A stretch of DNA of 64,000 nucleotides from assembly GCF_000208385.1 (NCBI RefSeq), contig NC_015436.1:2046001-2110000 (forward strand), in the 5' to 3' direction. The stretch comes from Parasphaerochaeta coccoides DSM 17374 (GTDB lineage: Bacteria; Spirochaetota; Spirochaetia; Sphaerochaetales; Sphaerochaetaceae). This document shows, in pieces, positions 44,539 through 52,833 of the stretch. The position numbers and the translations under genes were made by a program. Each line of letters starts with the position of its first letter. The stretch's first letter is position 1. Below the pieces are notes generated by a model. It was not told where the DNA came from and ran no database searches. It saw only the letters and a program-made list of their open reading frames with translations.

Positions 44539-46890
44539 ATGAATGAGAGAGAGCCTAAACCAAGCGTCATGGTCTTTCTGACCATCCTGATGCTTCTTAT
44601 CACCTTCATTTCATGCGACAACAAACTGAATGTTTCAAATACCAACGAGGTACGCTTCACTACGGAAATCGGACGCAAGGCCATGGCAAATTCCGAATGG
44701 CAAGCCAATGATAAAGTCGGTATCTACATGGTAGTTCATGATGCCCTGACAGCTTCTGCCGCCTCAGAACGTGCAAACAAACTCTATACGGCTGACACAT
44801 CCTTCCAGACTTCCGGCTTCAGTCCTGCTGATAATGCCAATACCTTGAAGTGGGACGACATCTCCAATCCTGCCATCACACACTTCGACTTCATCGCCTA
44901 CTATCCTTACGTATCTCCCATCGCCAATACCACCGCTCTACCCATAAATGTCTATCCGGGTTCCGGGGAACAGGATACCGGAAAGGCCGACTTCCTGTGG
45001 GGACGCACCGACAACGTACAGAACAATACCTCAACGGTGCATCTGAAGCTTGACCATATGCTCTCCCGCCTGATTGTCAACATCTCTCCCAGCACGACCA
45101 TCGATGCGGACGCCATCACGGGTGGCGTACTTTCCGTTATGGTCGAAGGCACAAGCACGCAAGGCACGTTCAACCTGGATACCGGAGCCTTGTCAGTCAC
45201 AAGTTCCGTTGAGGGAATCAAAATGAAGGACATCTCCCACACCCTCAGTCAAGCAGACCAGGATGCGGGCAAGCGCAGGTTTGAAGCGGTACTGATACCT
45301 GTGGTTCACTCGGAGATCCTGCTGGATACTTTGAAACTGGAATTTACCCTGGGCTCTGATACATACACGTGGGCAGCAACTTCCATAGCTGAGGGAGACA
45401 AACACCTGATTCACTTTGACAAAGGCAAGACTCATGTCTACAACATGACGCTGAACACGGATGCTCATGAAGTCTCCGTTGCCGCCATCCAGATTGAGAT
45501 ACAGGACTGGGACACCGGGGACGGCGGAAACTGGGGTGCTACGCCAAAGTTATACCGCCTCTCCTTTTCCAGAAACGGTGCCATGGTCGGGGATGAGCCG
45601 GAAGATCTGTACGCTCATGCGGGCGACACGGTTACACTGCCGGATTCCGGGACATTGGAGAAGACTGGCTATTACTACTTCGGTGGATGGGATACCACTT
45701 CTAACGGCAACGGGGTTCAGTATGCCATTGGTGACACATTAGAGATTCTTGACCAGGATGTGACGCTGTATGCACGGTGGTTGGTGAAGATTAAGTCAGT
45801 CTCCGCCGGAGATACCCATACGATGATACTGAAGGAGGACGGGACGCTCTGGGCGACAGGACAGAACAACTATGGTCAACTGGGTGTCGGCGATACGATT
45901 GACAGAAGCACGCCCGTGCAAATCATGACTGGTGTCAAGGAGATCGCAGCTGGAAGCACTCACACAATGATCCTGAAGGAGGACGGGACGCTCTGGGCAA
46001 CCGGACGGAACACCTATGGTCAACTGGGTGTCGGCGCTACGCCTACCCAGACAAGCGCGCCCGTGCAAATCATGACTGGTGTCAAGGAGATCTCAGCTGG
46101 AAGCACTCACACGATGATCCTGAAGGAGAACGGGACGCTCTGGGCAACCGGACGGAACAACTATGGTCAACTGGGTGTCGGCGATACGACTAACAGAAGC
46201 ACGCCCGTACAAGTCTGGGATTCTGCCAATGGTTCCGTGTTCATGACTGGTGTCAAGGCTGTCTCCGCCGGAGCCTCCCATACGATGATCCTGAAGGAGA
46301 ACGGGACACTCTGGGCGACAGGTCGCAACTTTTATTATCAGCTGGCCGACGGCACTAAAATCGACAAAAACATACCCGTACAGGTCATATCCATGGGCTC
46401 TGATGTCGAGGCCGTCTCCGCCGGAACCTACCATACGATGATCCTGAAGAAGAACAGGGAGCTATGGGCAGTAGGAAACAACCAATCAGGTCAGCTGGGC
46501 GACAACACCCAGACCACCAGATCATCGCCTGTGCAAGTCAAGGCTAGTACCATTCTCAACGACTTCATGATTGATGTCGAGGCTGTCTCCATCTGGGATT
46601 ATCACACGATAATCCTGAAGAAAAACGGGACGCTCTGGGCGACAGGAAACAACAGTTCTGGACAACTGGGTATCGGTGCTACGCCTGCCCAGATAAGCAT
46701 CCCCATGCAGGTCAAGGGTGCTGACGGGGTCGGATTCATGACTGATGTCGCATCAGTCTCCACCGGAACCTCTCACACGATGATCGTGGGTACAGACGGG
46801 ACACTCTGGGCGACTGGATTGAACAATAAAGGCCAACTGGGTGACGGCACTACGACCACCAGAACCACACCCGTGCAGATTATTTTCTGA
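44539..46890 (+). CDS. Fimbrillin-like/InlB-repeat/RCC1-repeat surface lipoprotein (copy 2)
   Basis: Paralogue of the gene at 21258, 783 residues from the ATG at 44539 (AGAAGGG six bases upstream). The order is a signal peptide with lipobox cysteine (VFLTILMLLITFISC), a fimbrillin-like region of about 310 residues (FDFIAYYPYVSP, DFLWGRTDNVQ, LKLDHMLSRLIVNI, IEIQDWDTGDG), then a Listeria-Bacteroides (InlB B-type) repeat of about 75 residues ending FGGWDTT...VTLYARW, then seven RCC1 repeats. The InlB-type repeat is absent from copy 1. Here the start is in frame and the GA run is short (GAGAGAGAG), so this copy should be expressed. It is probably displayed on the cell surface as an adhesin or binding protein; the ligand is unknown. 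Confidence 0.9.
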   Translation: MNEREPKPSVMVFLTILMLLITFISCDNKLNVSNTNEVRFTTEIGRKAMANSEWQANDKVGIYMVVHDALTASAASERANKLYTADTSFQTSGFSPADNANTLKWDDISNPAITHFDFIAYYPYVSPIANTTALPINVYPGSGEQDTGKADFLWGRTDNVQNNTSTVHLKLDHMLSRLIVNISPSTTIDADAITGGVLSVMVEGTSTQGTFNLDTGALSVTSSVEGIKMKDISHTLSQADQDAGKRRFEAVLIPVVHSEILLDTLKLEFTLGSDTYTWAATSIAEGDKHLIHFDKGKTHVYNMTLNTDAHEVSVAAIQIEIQDWDTGDGGNWGATPKLYRLSFSRNGAMVGDEPEDLYAHAGDTVTLPDSGTLEKTGYYYFGGWDTTSNGNGVQYAIGDTLEILDQDVTLYARWLVKIKSVSAGDTHTMILKEDGTLWATGQNNYGQLGVGDTIDRSTPVQIMTGVKEIAAGSTHTMILKEDGTLWATGRNTYGQLGVGATPTQTSAPVQIMTGVKEISAGSTHTMILKENGTLWATGRNNYGQLGVGDTTNRSTPVQVWDSANGSVFMTGVKAVSAGASHTMILKENGTLWATGRNFYYQLADGTKIDKNIPVQVISMGSDVEAVSAGTYHTMILKKNRELWAVGNNQSGQLGDNTQTTRSSPVQVKASTILNDFMIDVEAVSIWDYHTIILKKNGTLWATGNNSSGQLGIGATPAQISIPMQVKGADGVGFMTDVASVSTGTSHTMIVGTDGTLWATGLNNKGQLGDGTTTTRTTPVQIIF
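45790..46889 (+). repeat. Seven RCC1-coding tandem repeats of copy 2
   Basis: Repeats of about 150 bp share cores with the copy 1 array (TCAACTGGGTGTCGGCGATACG appears in both in pieces). The first three units are especially alike (CACACGATGATCCTGAAGGA and ACGCTCTGGGCAACCGGACG). Confidence 0.85.
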
Positions 46891-46907
46891 TTGAAGACAT
46901 AGGGAAT

Positions 46908-46952
46908 ACCGGCGCACGCCGACCGATTAACAGGTCATTCTGTTGCGCCGGT
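46908..46952. repeat. Conserved stem-loop element after RCC1 gene copy 2
   Basis: ACCGGCG and CGCCGGT enclose GACCgattaacaGGTC, the same layout as at 23495-23539. Here it lies between convergent genes and could end both transcripts. Confidence 0.6.
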
Positions 46953-46970
46953 TTGCTGTATTCTTCTTAA

Positions 46971-48182
46971 TCAAAGAATCACACCGCCAAAGATTTCTCT
47001 CAGAGCATCGACCACAACATCACAATCCCCACATGAAACGACAAGAGGAGGAACAAAACGCAGGACATCAGTTCCCGCAGACGCTATCAGGACACCACGT
47101 TCCCGACACGCCGTCACTACATTGCCCGGAGGCAAAGCGACTTGCAATCCGCGGATAAGCCCCCTCCCCCTTACGGCCAGAGCAATGGAAGGAAAGTCTT
47201 CCACCAAGGCGACAAGAGAGGAACCCAGATAGCTGCCAATTTCCCGAACATGAGAGAGAAAATCGGGGTTGGAGAACCGTCTGAGGACGACACATGCCGC
47301 AGTCATCGCCAGAAGGTTGCCCCCGAAGGTCGAACCATGGTCGCCTGTCGTCAAGACTCCGCAAGCTTTCCCGCCCACCACCATGGCTCCGACAGGGACG
47401 CCTCCGCCCAAGCCTTTGGCAAGGGTCATCACATCAGGCTTCACCCCGCTTTTCTGCCATGAGAATGCATCACCCGTCCGTCCCATGCCACACTGCACCT
47501 CGTCCATGATCAACAAGAGACCATGTTTCCTGGCCAGGGATGAAAGCCCCATGAGAAAATCATCCGTGGCCTCGATGATGCCGCCTTCACCCTGTATCCC
47601 TTCCACCATGATGGCGCAGGTTCGGGGAGTAATCAAAGCCTCCACCGATGCCAAATCATTGTACATGGCGTAGGAAAATCCAGGGACAAGAGGCTCGAAA
47701 GCCACACGATATTTTTTCTGCCCGGTCGCTGACAAAGCCCCGCAGGTACGTCCATGGAAGGAGTGATCCATAGCAATGATATCAGTGCATGCCTCTCCTT
47801 TCGTGATGCGTCCCCATTTATGGGCGAGCTTGATGGCCGCCTCATTCGCTTCGGCTCCGCTATTGCAGAAGAACGCCTCATCCATGCCGCTTAAGCCAGC
47901 CAGCAATGATGCCGCTTCCACGGCATGAGGATTCCAATAGAGGTTCGAGCAATGAAGAAGACCATCATCAATGGTTTTCTTGAGGCTTTCGCTCAATTCC
48001 GCATCGCCATATCCCAAAGCATTGACCGCTATGCCGGCTACGAAATCCAGATACGTCTTTCCTTCGACATCGTTCACCGTCACGCCAGAACCTGAACAAA
48101 GAATCAGGGGAGCCCGTGCGTACAGAGGAATGGTATGACCGCTTCCCCGGTCAATGATGTCCTGCGTATTCATCGTACTCAT
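46971..48182 (-). CDS. argD: Acetylornithine aminotransferase
   Basis: A 403-residue class III PLP aminotransferase for arginine synthesis. Motifs include FCNSGAEANEAAIKLAHKWG, FHGRTCGALSATG, LLIMDEVQCGMGRTG and the PLP lysine in VMTLAKGLGGGVPVGAM. The ATG overlaps the argB stop by four bases, with GGAGG seven bases upstream. Last gene of argCJBD. Confidence 0.94.
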   Translation of the reverse strand: MSTMNTQDIIDRGSGHTIPLYARAPLILCSGSGVTVNDVEGKTYLDFVAGIAVNALGYGDAELSESLKKTIDDGLLHCSNLYWNPHAVEAASLLAGLSGMDEAFFCNSGAEANEAAIKLAHKWGRITKGEACTDIIAMDHSFHGRTCGALSATGQKKYRVAFEPLVPGFSYAMYNDLASVEALITPRTCAIMVEGIQGEGGIIEATDDFLMGLSSLARKHGLLLIMDEVQCGMGRTGDAFSWQKSGVKPDVMTLAKGLGGGVPVGAMVVGGKACGVLTTGDHGSTFGGNLLAMTAACVVLRRFSNPDFLSHVREIGSYLGSSLVALVEDFPSIALAVRGRGLIRGLQVALPPGNVVTACRERGVLIASAGTDVLRFVPPLVVSCGDCDVVVDALREIFGGVIL

Positions 48183-49108
48183 GCCTGTTCCTCCTTTCCG
48201 ACTTCACTGTCCGCCTGGTCGTTACTACCTACCTCATCATCACCGGTCATCATGGTTCCGATGCCCCTGTGCGTATAGATTTCCAGGAGGATGCTATGGG
48301 CGACCCGCCCGTCAAGTATGTGGACGTGCCTTACTCCCTTGTCCAAGGCGGCAATGCAACATTCTGTCTTGGGAACCATGCCGCCGGAGATGACACCCTC
48401 CGCCATCAAGCCCCTTGCCTGCGACACAGTAAGGGAACGGAACAACGTTGAGGAATCACCGACATCGGCAAGGATACCTTCCACATCGGTGAGAAATACC
48501 AGCTTCCGAGCCTTGAGCGCACCTGCCACCGCTACGGCGGCATAGTCGGCGTTGATGTTGTAGGTTGCGCCATCTTGCCCAATGCCCACCGGCGAAATTA
48601 CCGGAATGAAACCACTGTCCAAGAGGGATTCAATCAAGGTCACATCCACATGGACGACATTACCAACATAGCCTAAATCCTCATTATGATGTCCCTTTTT
48701 CTTCTCGACTTGCAATGTCCGACCATCTTTTCCGCTGATTCCCACAGCTCCAACCCCGACCTTCTCCAAATCGCTGGCCAGATTCTTGCCTATGGAACCT
48801 GACAGAACCATCTCCGCCACCTGAGCAGTCTGTACGTCAGTAACCCTCTGCCCTCCTATGAAACGGGTGGGGATTCCCAGCCGTCCGAGCATGTCGGTAA
48901 TCTCCCGTCCTCCCCCATGAACCACGACAGGACGAAGTCCCAGATATTTCAGCATGGCAATGTCGGTGATGACCGCCATCTTGAGGCTCTCGTCCGTCAT
49001 GGCGCTGCCACCGTACTTGATGACGACAGTGCTTCCGGCAAAGGTTCTGATATACGGGATAGCCTCAATCAGCACTTCCGCCTTTGCAATTTCCCTGCTC
49101 ATGTCCAT
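48179..49108 (-). CDS. argB: Acetylglutamate kinase
   Basis: A 309-residue amino-acid kinase phosphorylating N-acetylglutamate. VIKYGGSAM, VVVHGGGREITDML and NINADYAAVAVAGALKARKLVFLTDVEG are typical. It runs about 15-20 residues beyond the usual end with an acidic tail (TGDDEVGSNDQADSEVGKEEQA). AGGAGC, which overlaps the argJ stop, precedes the ATG by nine bases. Confidence 0.95.
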   Translation of the reverse strand: MDMSREIAKAEVLIEAIPYIRTFAGSTVVIKYGGSAMTDESLKMAVITDIAMLKYLGLRPVVVHGGGREITDMLGRLGIPTRFIGGQRVTDVQTAQVAEMVLSGSIGKNLASDLEKVGVGAVGISGKDGRTLQVEKKKGHHNEDLGYVGNVVHVDVTLIESLLDSGFIPVISPVGIGQDGATYNINADYAAVAVAGALKARKLVFLTDVEGILADVGDSSTLFRSLTVSQARGLMAEGVISGGMVPKTECCIAALDKGVRHVHILDGRVAHSILLEIYTHRGIGTMMTGDDEVGSNDQADSEVGKEEQA

Positions 49109-49114
49109 GGTCTT

Positions 49115-50401
49115 TTAGCTCCTGTAATCGCCGTTAATCCGCACATAGTCATAGCTGAGGTCACAGCCCCATGCGGTCGCGTCTTCTTCTCCATCTCCCA
49201 ATACGGCTTTCACCGTCACATCCTTCTCCATGAGAATCTTCTTGGCCTGCGTTTCATCGAAAGCAAGAGGCATCCCTTCCCTGACAACCTGGATGGTTCC
49301 GGCATGGCTGATGAACCAAAGAGATGCCAAGTCGGGATTGAACGTGGCGCCGCTGTAGCCCATGGCGCAAAGGATGCGCCCCCAGTTGGCATCCGCACCA
49401 AAGAAGGCGGTTTTCACCAAGTTGGACGATATGACTGAACGGGCAAGAATCCGAGCATCACCTTTGGTCGCCGCTCCGGATACGTTCACTTCAATGAAAT
49501 GTCCGGCTCCCTCCCCGTCCCTCACAATTTCACGGGCAAGATGTCCAAGAACGTAGGTGAAAGCATCAGAAAACTCATCCCATCCGGCCTGTTCCTTCTC
49601 AACTACAACGCCGGAAGCCCCGTTAGCCAAGACAAGTACCGTATCGTTGGTGGATGTGTCGCCATCGACCGATATCATGTTGAAAGTGTCCGCAATACTG
49701 TCTCCCAGCAGTTCTTGGAGAAGGGATGTGGAAATTCCGGCATCAGTGGTGATGAACGCAAGCATGGTGGCCAAGTTGGGATGAATCATGCCGGAACCTT
49801 TTGCCATACCGCCGATGGTCACTGTCTTGCCGCCAATCTCACAGCTGACAGCCATGACTTTCTCCGTCGTATCAGTGGTAAGTATGGCGTGGGCGGCATC
49901 ATCAGCGGAAGCTGCGGAAGCAGCGGAATCGGTGGAATGTGCGGATGAACTTCCGGAAACAATCATGGCCGAGGCAGCAGTGATGCCACAGAGCAGTCTG
50001 TCCATGGGCAGCGGGACGCCGATGACGCCGGTGGAACAGACCAGGATATTCTCTGCCTTCATGCCGGAAACGGCCGTCTCACGCAATTCAAGACTCTCAA
50101 GAGCAGATGCCGCATGAGCGGCGGTCGCTTGTGCGTCAATCATGCCCCTGGCACCGGTGCATGCGTTGGCGTTGCCACTGTTCACCACTATGGCATGAAC
50201 CGGCCCTCCGGCGTCAATGATGGCCTTGTCCCAGACGACCGGCGCAGCCTTGACTACATTGGTAGTGAACACCCCTGCCGCACTACAGGGGCGGGAACTG
50301 ACTATCAAGGCAAGGTCTTTCTTTTTTTTCTTGATACCGCAGGCTACTCCTACAGCTTGGAACCCTTTTGCCGCGGCAATGCCGCCGGTGATAATCTTCA
50401 T
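49115..50401 (-). CDS. argJ: Glutamate N-acetyltransferase / ArgJ, with a Ser/Ala-rich insert
   Basis: A 428-residue ArgJ that moves acetyl from acetylornithine to glutamate; some members also use acetyl-CoA. It is a self-cleaving precursor: MIHPNLATMLAF holds the Ala211-Thr212 cleavage site, with Thr212 as nucleophile. Two oddities are a lysine run KKKKK at residues 24-28 and a low-complexity insert of about 20 Ser/Ala/Asp residues near 149-169 (49892-49960 in DNA), in the alpha chain before the TTDT motif. The start is the ATG at 50401 with GAGG seven bases upstream. It follows argC by 13 bases. Confidence 0.94.
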   Translation of the reverse strand: MKIITGGIAAAKGFQAVGVACGIKKKKKDLALIVSSRPCSAAGVFTTNVVKAAPVVWDKAIIDAGGPVHAIVVNSGNANACTGARGMIDAQATAAHAASALESLELRETAVSGMKAENILVCSTGVIGVPLPMDRLLCGITAASAMIVSGSSSAHSTDSAASAASADDAAHAILTTDTTEKVMAVSCEIGGKTVTIGGMAKGSGMIHPNLATMLAFITTDAGISTSLLQELLGDSIADTFNMISVDGDTSTNDTVLVLANGASGVVVEKEQAGWDEFSDAFTYVLGHLAREIVRDGEGAGHFIEVNVSGAATKGDARILARSVISSNLVKTAFFGADANWGRILCAMGYSGATFNPDLASLWFISHAGTIQVVREGMPLAFDETQAKKILMEKDVTVKAVLGDGEEDATAWGCDLSYDYVRINGDYRS

Positions 50402-50414
50402 GCTGCTTCCTCGT

Positions 50415-51467
50415 TCAGATGGGAAATATACCTGATGCCGACAGGCCGGTGTCTTCGTCACAACCCATGACGACATTCATGTTCTGGAGGGCTTGTCCTG
50501 CCGCTCCTTTGACCAGGTTGTCCAATGCGCCGACGACAATGATGCGCCCGGTGCGTTCATCAATCACCCAGCCGATGTCACATCTGTTGCTTCCTTTGAC
50601 CCACCGTGTCTGTGGCAGTGAAGATGACGGCCTCATGCCGATGAACTTCTCTTTTCCATAAGCATCTTCATAAGCGGCTGCGACAGAACTGGCGTTGACG
50701 CCTGCCTTGAGGGAAGCGTAACAGGTCGTCAAGATGCCCCGATCCATGGGAATCAGGTGGGGCGTGAACTGAACAATGACCGGCTGTCCTCCCTGGCGGG
50801 CAAAGCCAAGCTCCTGCTCTATCTCCGGTGTATGCCGGTGGACGGCCACGCCGTAGGCTTTCACTGACTCGTTTGCCTCGCAGAACTGAGTGTCAATGGA
50901 AAGCTCCCGTCCCGCTCCGCTCACCCCGCTTTTAGCATCAATGATGATGCCCTCCGGTTCAATCAGTCCTTGCTTGAGAAGTGGATGCAGGCTCAAGATG
51001 GAACAGGTTGTATAGCAGCCGGGATTGGCTATCAGCCGGCTGTTCCTGATTTCATCCCGATGCAGTTCGACCAGTCCGTACACCGCTTTTTCCAACAAGG
51101 CAGACGGTGCCGCCAGTTTCTTGTACCACGCTTCATAAACTGCCCTGTCACGCAGGCGAAAATCGGCGCCAAGGTCAATGACCACAGTCTTCTTCAAGAT
51201 ATCTTCATTGAGCGTCCCCGCCGCAATGCCCGCTGGCAGAGCAAGGAATATGACATCACAGGAAGCGGCAGCAGTCTGTATGTCATCATCCTGAAGCAGA
51301 ATGTCTCCCTCCGGTGACGCAAGATGAGGATGGATGTCCTTCAGTTTCCGTCCGGCATGGGAGTGCGAGCCGGCATACGTGAGGCGGGCATGATGATGCC
51401 GTGCAACCATATGGGCAAGCTGTACGCCTGCGTAACCGGTGATTCCGATGATTCCGACGCTGAACAT
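50415..51467 (-). CDS. argC: N-acetyl-gamma-glutamyl-phosphate reductase
   Basis: A 350-residue NADPH-dependent reductase, third step of arginine synthesis. The Rossmann start is VGIIGITGYAGVQLAHM, the catalytic cysteine is in NPGCYTTCSIL, and GVSGAGRELS and AVHRHTPEIEQELG follow. AGGAGG lies four bases before the ATG at 51467; the open frame continues upstream without a better site. First gene of argCJBD. Confidence 0.95.
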   Translation of the reverse strand: MFSVGIIGITGYAGVQLAHMVARHHHARLTYAGSHSHAGRKLKDIHPHLASPEGDILLQDDDIQTAAASCDVIFLALPAGIAAGTLNEDILKKTVVIDLGADFRLRDRAVYEAWYKKLAAPSALLEKAVYGLVELHRDEIRNSRLIANPGCYTTCSILSLHPLLKQGLIEPEGIIIDAKSGVSGAGRELSIDTQFCEANESVKAYGVAVHRHTPEIEQELGFARQGGQPVIVQFTPHLIPMDRGILTTCYASLKAGVNASSVAAAYEDAYGKEKFIGMRPSSSLPQTRWVKGSNRCDIGWVIDERTGRIIVVGALDNLVKGAAGQALQNMNVVMGCDEDTGLSASGIFPI

Positions 51468-51492
51468 ATTTCCTCCTGTCTGCGTATCTGAC

Positions 51493-51533
51493 ATTATACA
51501 TAAATATTCAGCATATTCCAGTATATTGGAATA
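51493..51533 (-). promoter_or_regulatory. argC promoter with inverted repeat (possible ArgR operator)
   Basis: A perfect TATAAT on the minus strand (51493-51498) lies 25 bases before argC. TATTCCA-N6-TGGAATA (51514-51533) covers the -35 position, and TGAATATTTATGTA next to the -10 resembles one ARG box (TGAATwwwwATTCA) with two changes. Repression by an ArgR-type protein is plausible; no argR is in the window. Confidence 0.5.
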
Positions 51534-51702
51534 AATATACAATAATTCACCTATAATATAGTAAATTTATTCATTGAGTTCTAAAGATTCCTTAAAAGAA
51601 GAAGATATTGACAGTACACTCAAACGAGTACATATTCAGAACCAGAAACGGTCTGCCTATAAAACAACTCACCCTTACCACTACCATCAAGGGAGAACAC
51701 AC

Positions 51703-52833
51703 ATGGAACGATTCCTTTTGCTTCCCGATTCCTTCAAAGGGACAATGGATTCCCGGCAGGTATGCTCCATCATGAAACGGGCTATCCTTACTCACTATCC
51801 GGAAGCAAAAGTAGTTTCGATTCCTGTGGCCGATGGAGGTGAAGGAAGTGTTGACGCTTTCCTGGCATCACAAGAAGGACGCAAAATCACCACAACAGTG
51901 AAAGGCCCTTTCATGGAAGACATGGAAGCCTCATATGCCTTGCTTTCCGATGGGACGGCAATCCTGGAAACAGCTTCCTGCGCGGGGCTGCCTATCGCAG
52001 GAGACCGAAAAGAACCGGACAAGACAACGACATATGGCCTCGGACAGTTGATGAGACATGCCGTGGCACAAGGCTGCCGCAAACTGGTCATAGGGCTTGG
52101 GGGAAGCTGCACCAATGACTGTGGCGCTGGAGCGGCAGCCGGAGCTGGCGTCATTTTCAAAGATTCAGACAACATGCCATTCGTTCCCACCGGCGGCACG
52201 TTATCCAAGGTCGTTTCCATCGATATGAGCGGACTCGATCCGGCAATAAAATCTGTTCCCATTATCGCAATGTGTGATGTCAACAACCCATTATACGGGG
52301 AAAACGGAGCGGCGTATGTTTTTTCTCCCCAAAAAGGAGCTGATCCGGATATGGTGGAATCCCTTGACAAAGAACTCAAGGCGTTCGCCGGAATCATCAT
52401 GACAGAACTCAATGAAGATATAGCACACATTCCAGGCGCAGGTGCCGCCGGAGGTCTCGGCGCAGGCATGCTGGCTTTCTTCAATGCAAAACTTCAAAGA
52501 GGTATAGACACCATCCTTGATACGATTGGATTTGACACGCTTGCAGAACAGACGGACTACATCTTCACAGGAGAAGGCAAGCTGGATGCGCAAAGCCTGA
52601 GTGGAAAAGTCGTTGTCGGCATAGCCCGGAGGGCAAAGAAACATCATGTCCCTGTCGTGGCTGTTGTAGGAGACATAGGGGATGGCATTGATGACATTTT
52701 CAATGAAGGTGTTACAGCGATATTCAGCATCAACAGGATTGCCGCACCCTATTCCGTGCTGAGGACGAGAAGCCAATCAGACATGATGCTGACAATGGAC
52801 TCAATCATTCGCCTGATCAAATCACGCAAATAG
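51703..52833 (+). CDS. Glycerate kinase
   Basis: A 376-residue kinase of the GarK/GlxK family that phosphorylates glycerate, normally to 2-phosphoglycerate in this family. Motifs are PDSFKGTMDS near the N-terminus, VADGGEGSVDAFL, LGGSCTNDCGAGAAAGAGV, CDVNNPLYGENGAAYVFSPQKGA and TGEGKLDAQSLSGKVVVGIA. GGGAG seven bases before the ATG at 51703 decides the start. Its last 12 bases overlap the end of the convergent oxidoreductase gene. It may feed the product of the facing operon into glycolysis; this is an inference from position. Confidence 0.93.
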   Translation: MERFLLLPDSFKGTMDSRQVCSIMKRAILTHYPEAKVVSIPVADGGEGSVDAFLASQEGRKITTTVKGPFMEDMEASYALLSDGTAILETASCAGLPIAGDRKEPDKTTTYGLGQLMRHAVAQGCRKLVIGLGGSCTNDCGAGAAAGAGVIFKDSDNMPFVPTGGTLSKVVSIDMSGLDPAIKSVPIIAMCDVNNPLYGENGAAYVFSPQKGADPDMVESLDKELKAFAGIIMTELNEDIAHIPGAGAAGGLGAGMLAFFNAKLQRGIDTILDTIGFDTLAEQTDYIFTGEGKLDAQSLSGKVVVGIARRAKKHHVPVVAVVGDIGDGIDDIFNEGVTAIFSINRIAAPYSVLRTRSQSDMMLTMDSIIRLIKSRK

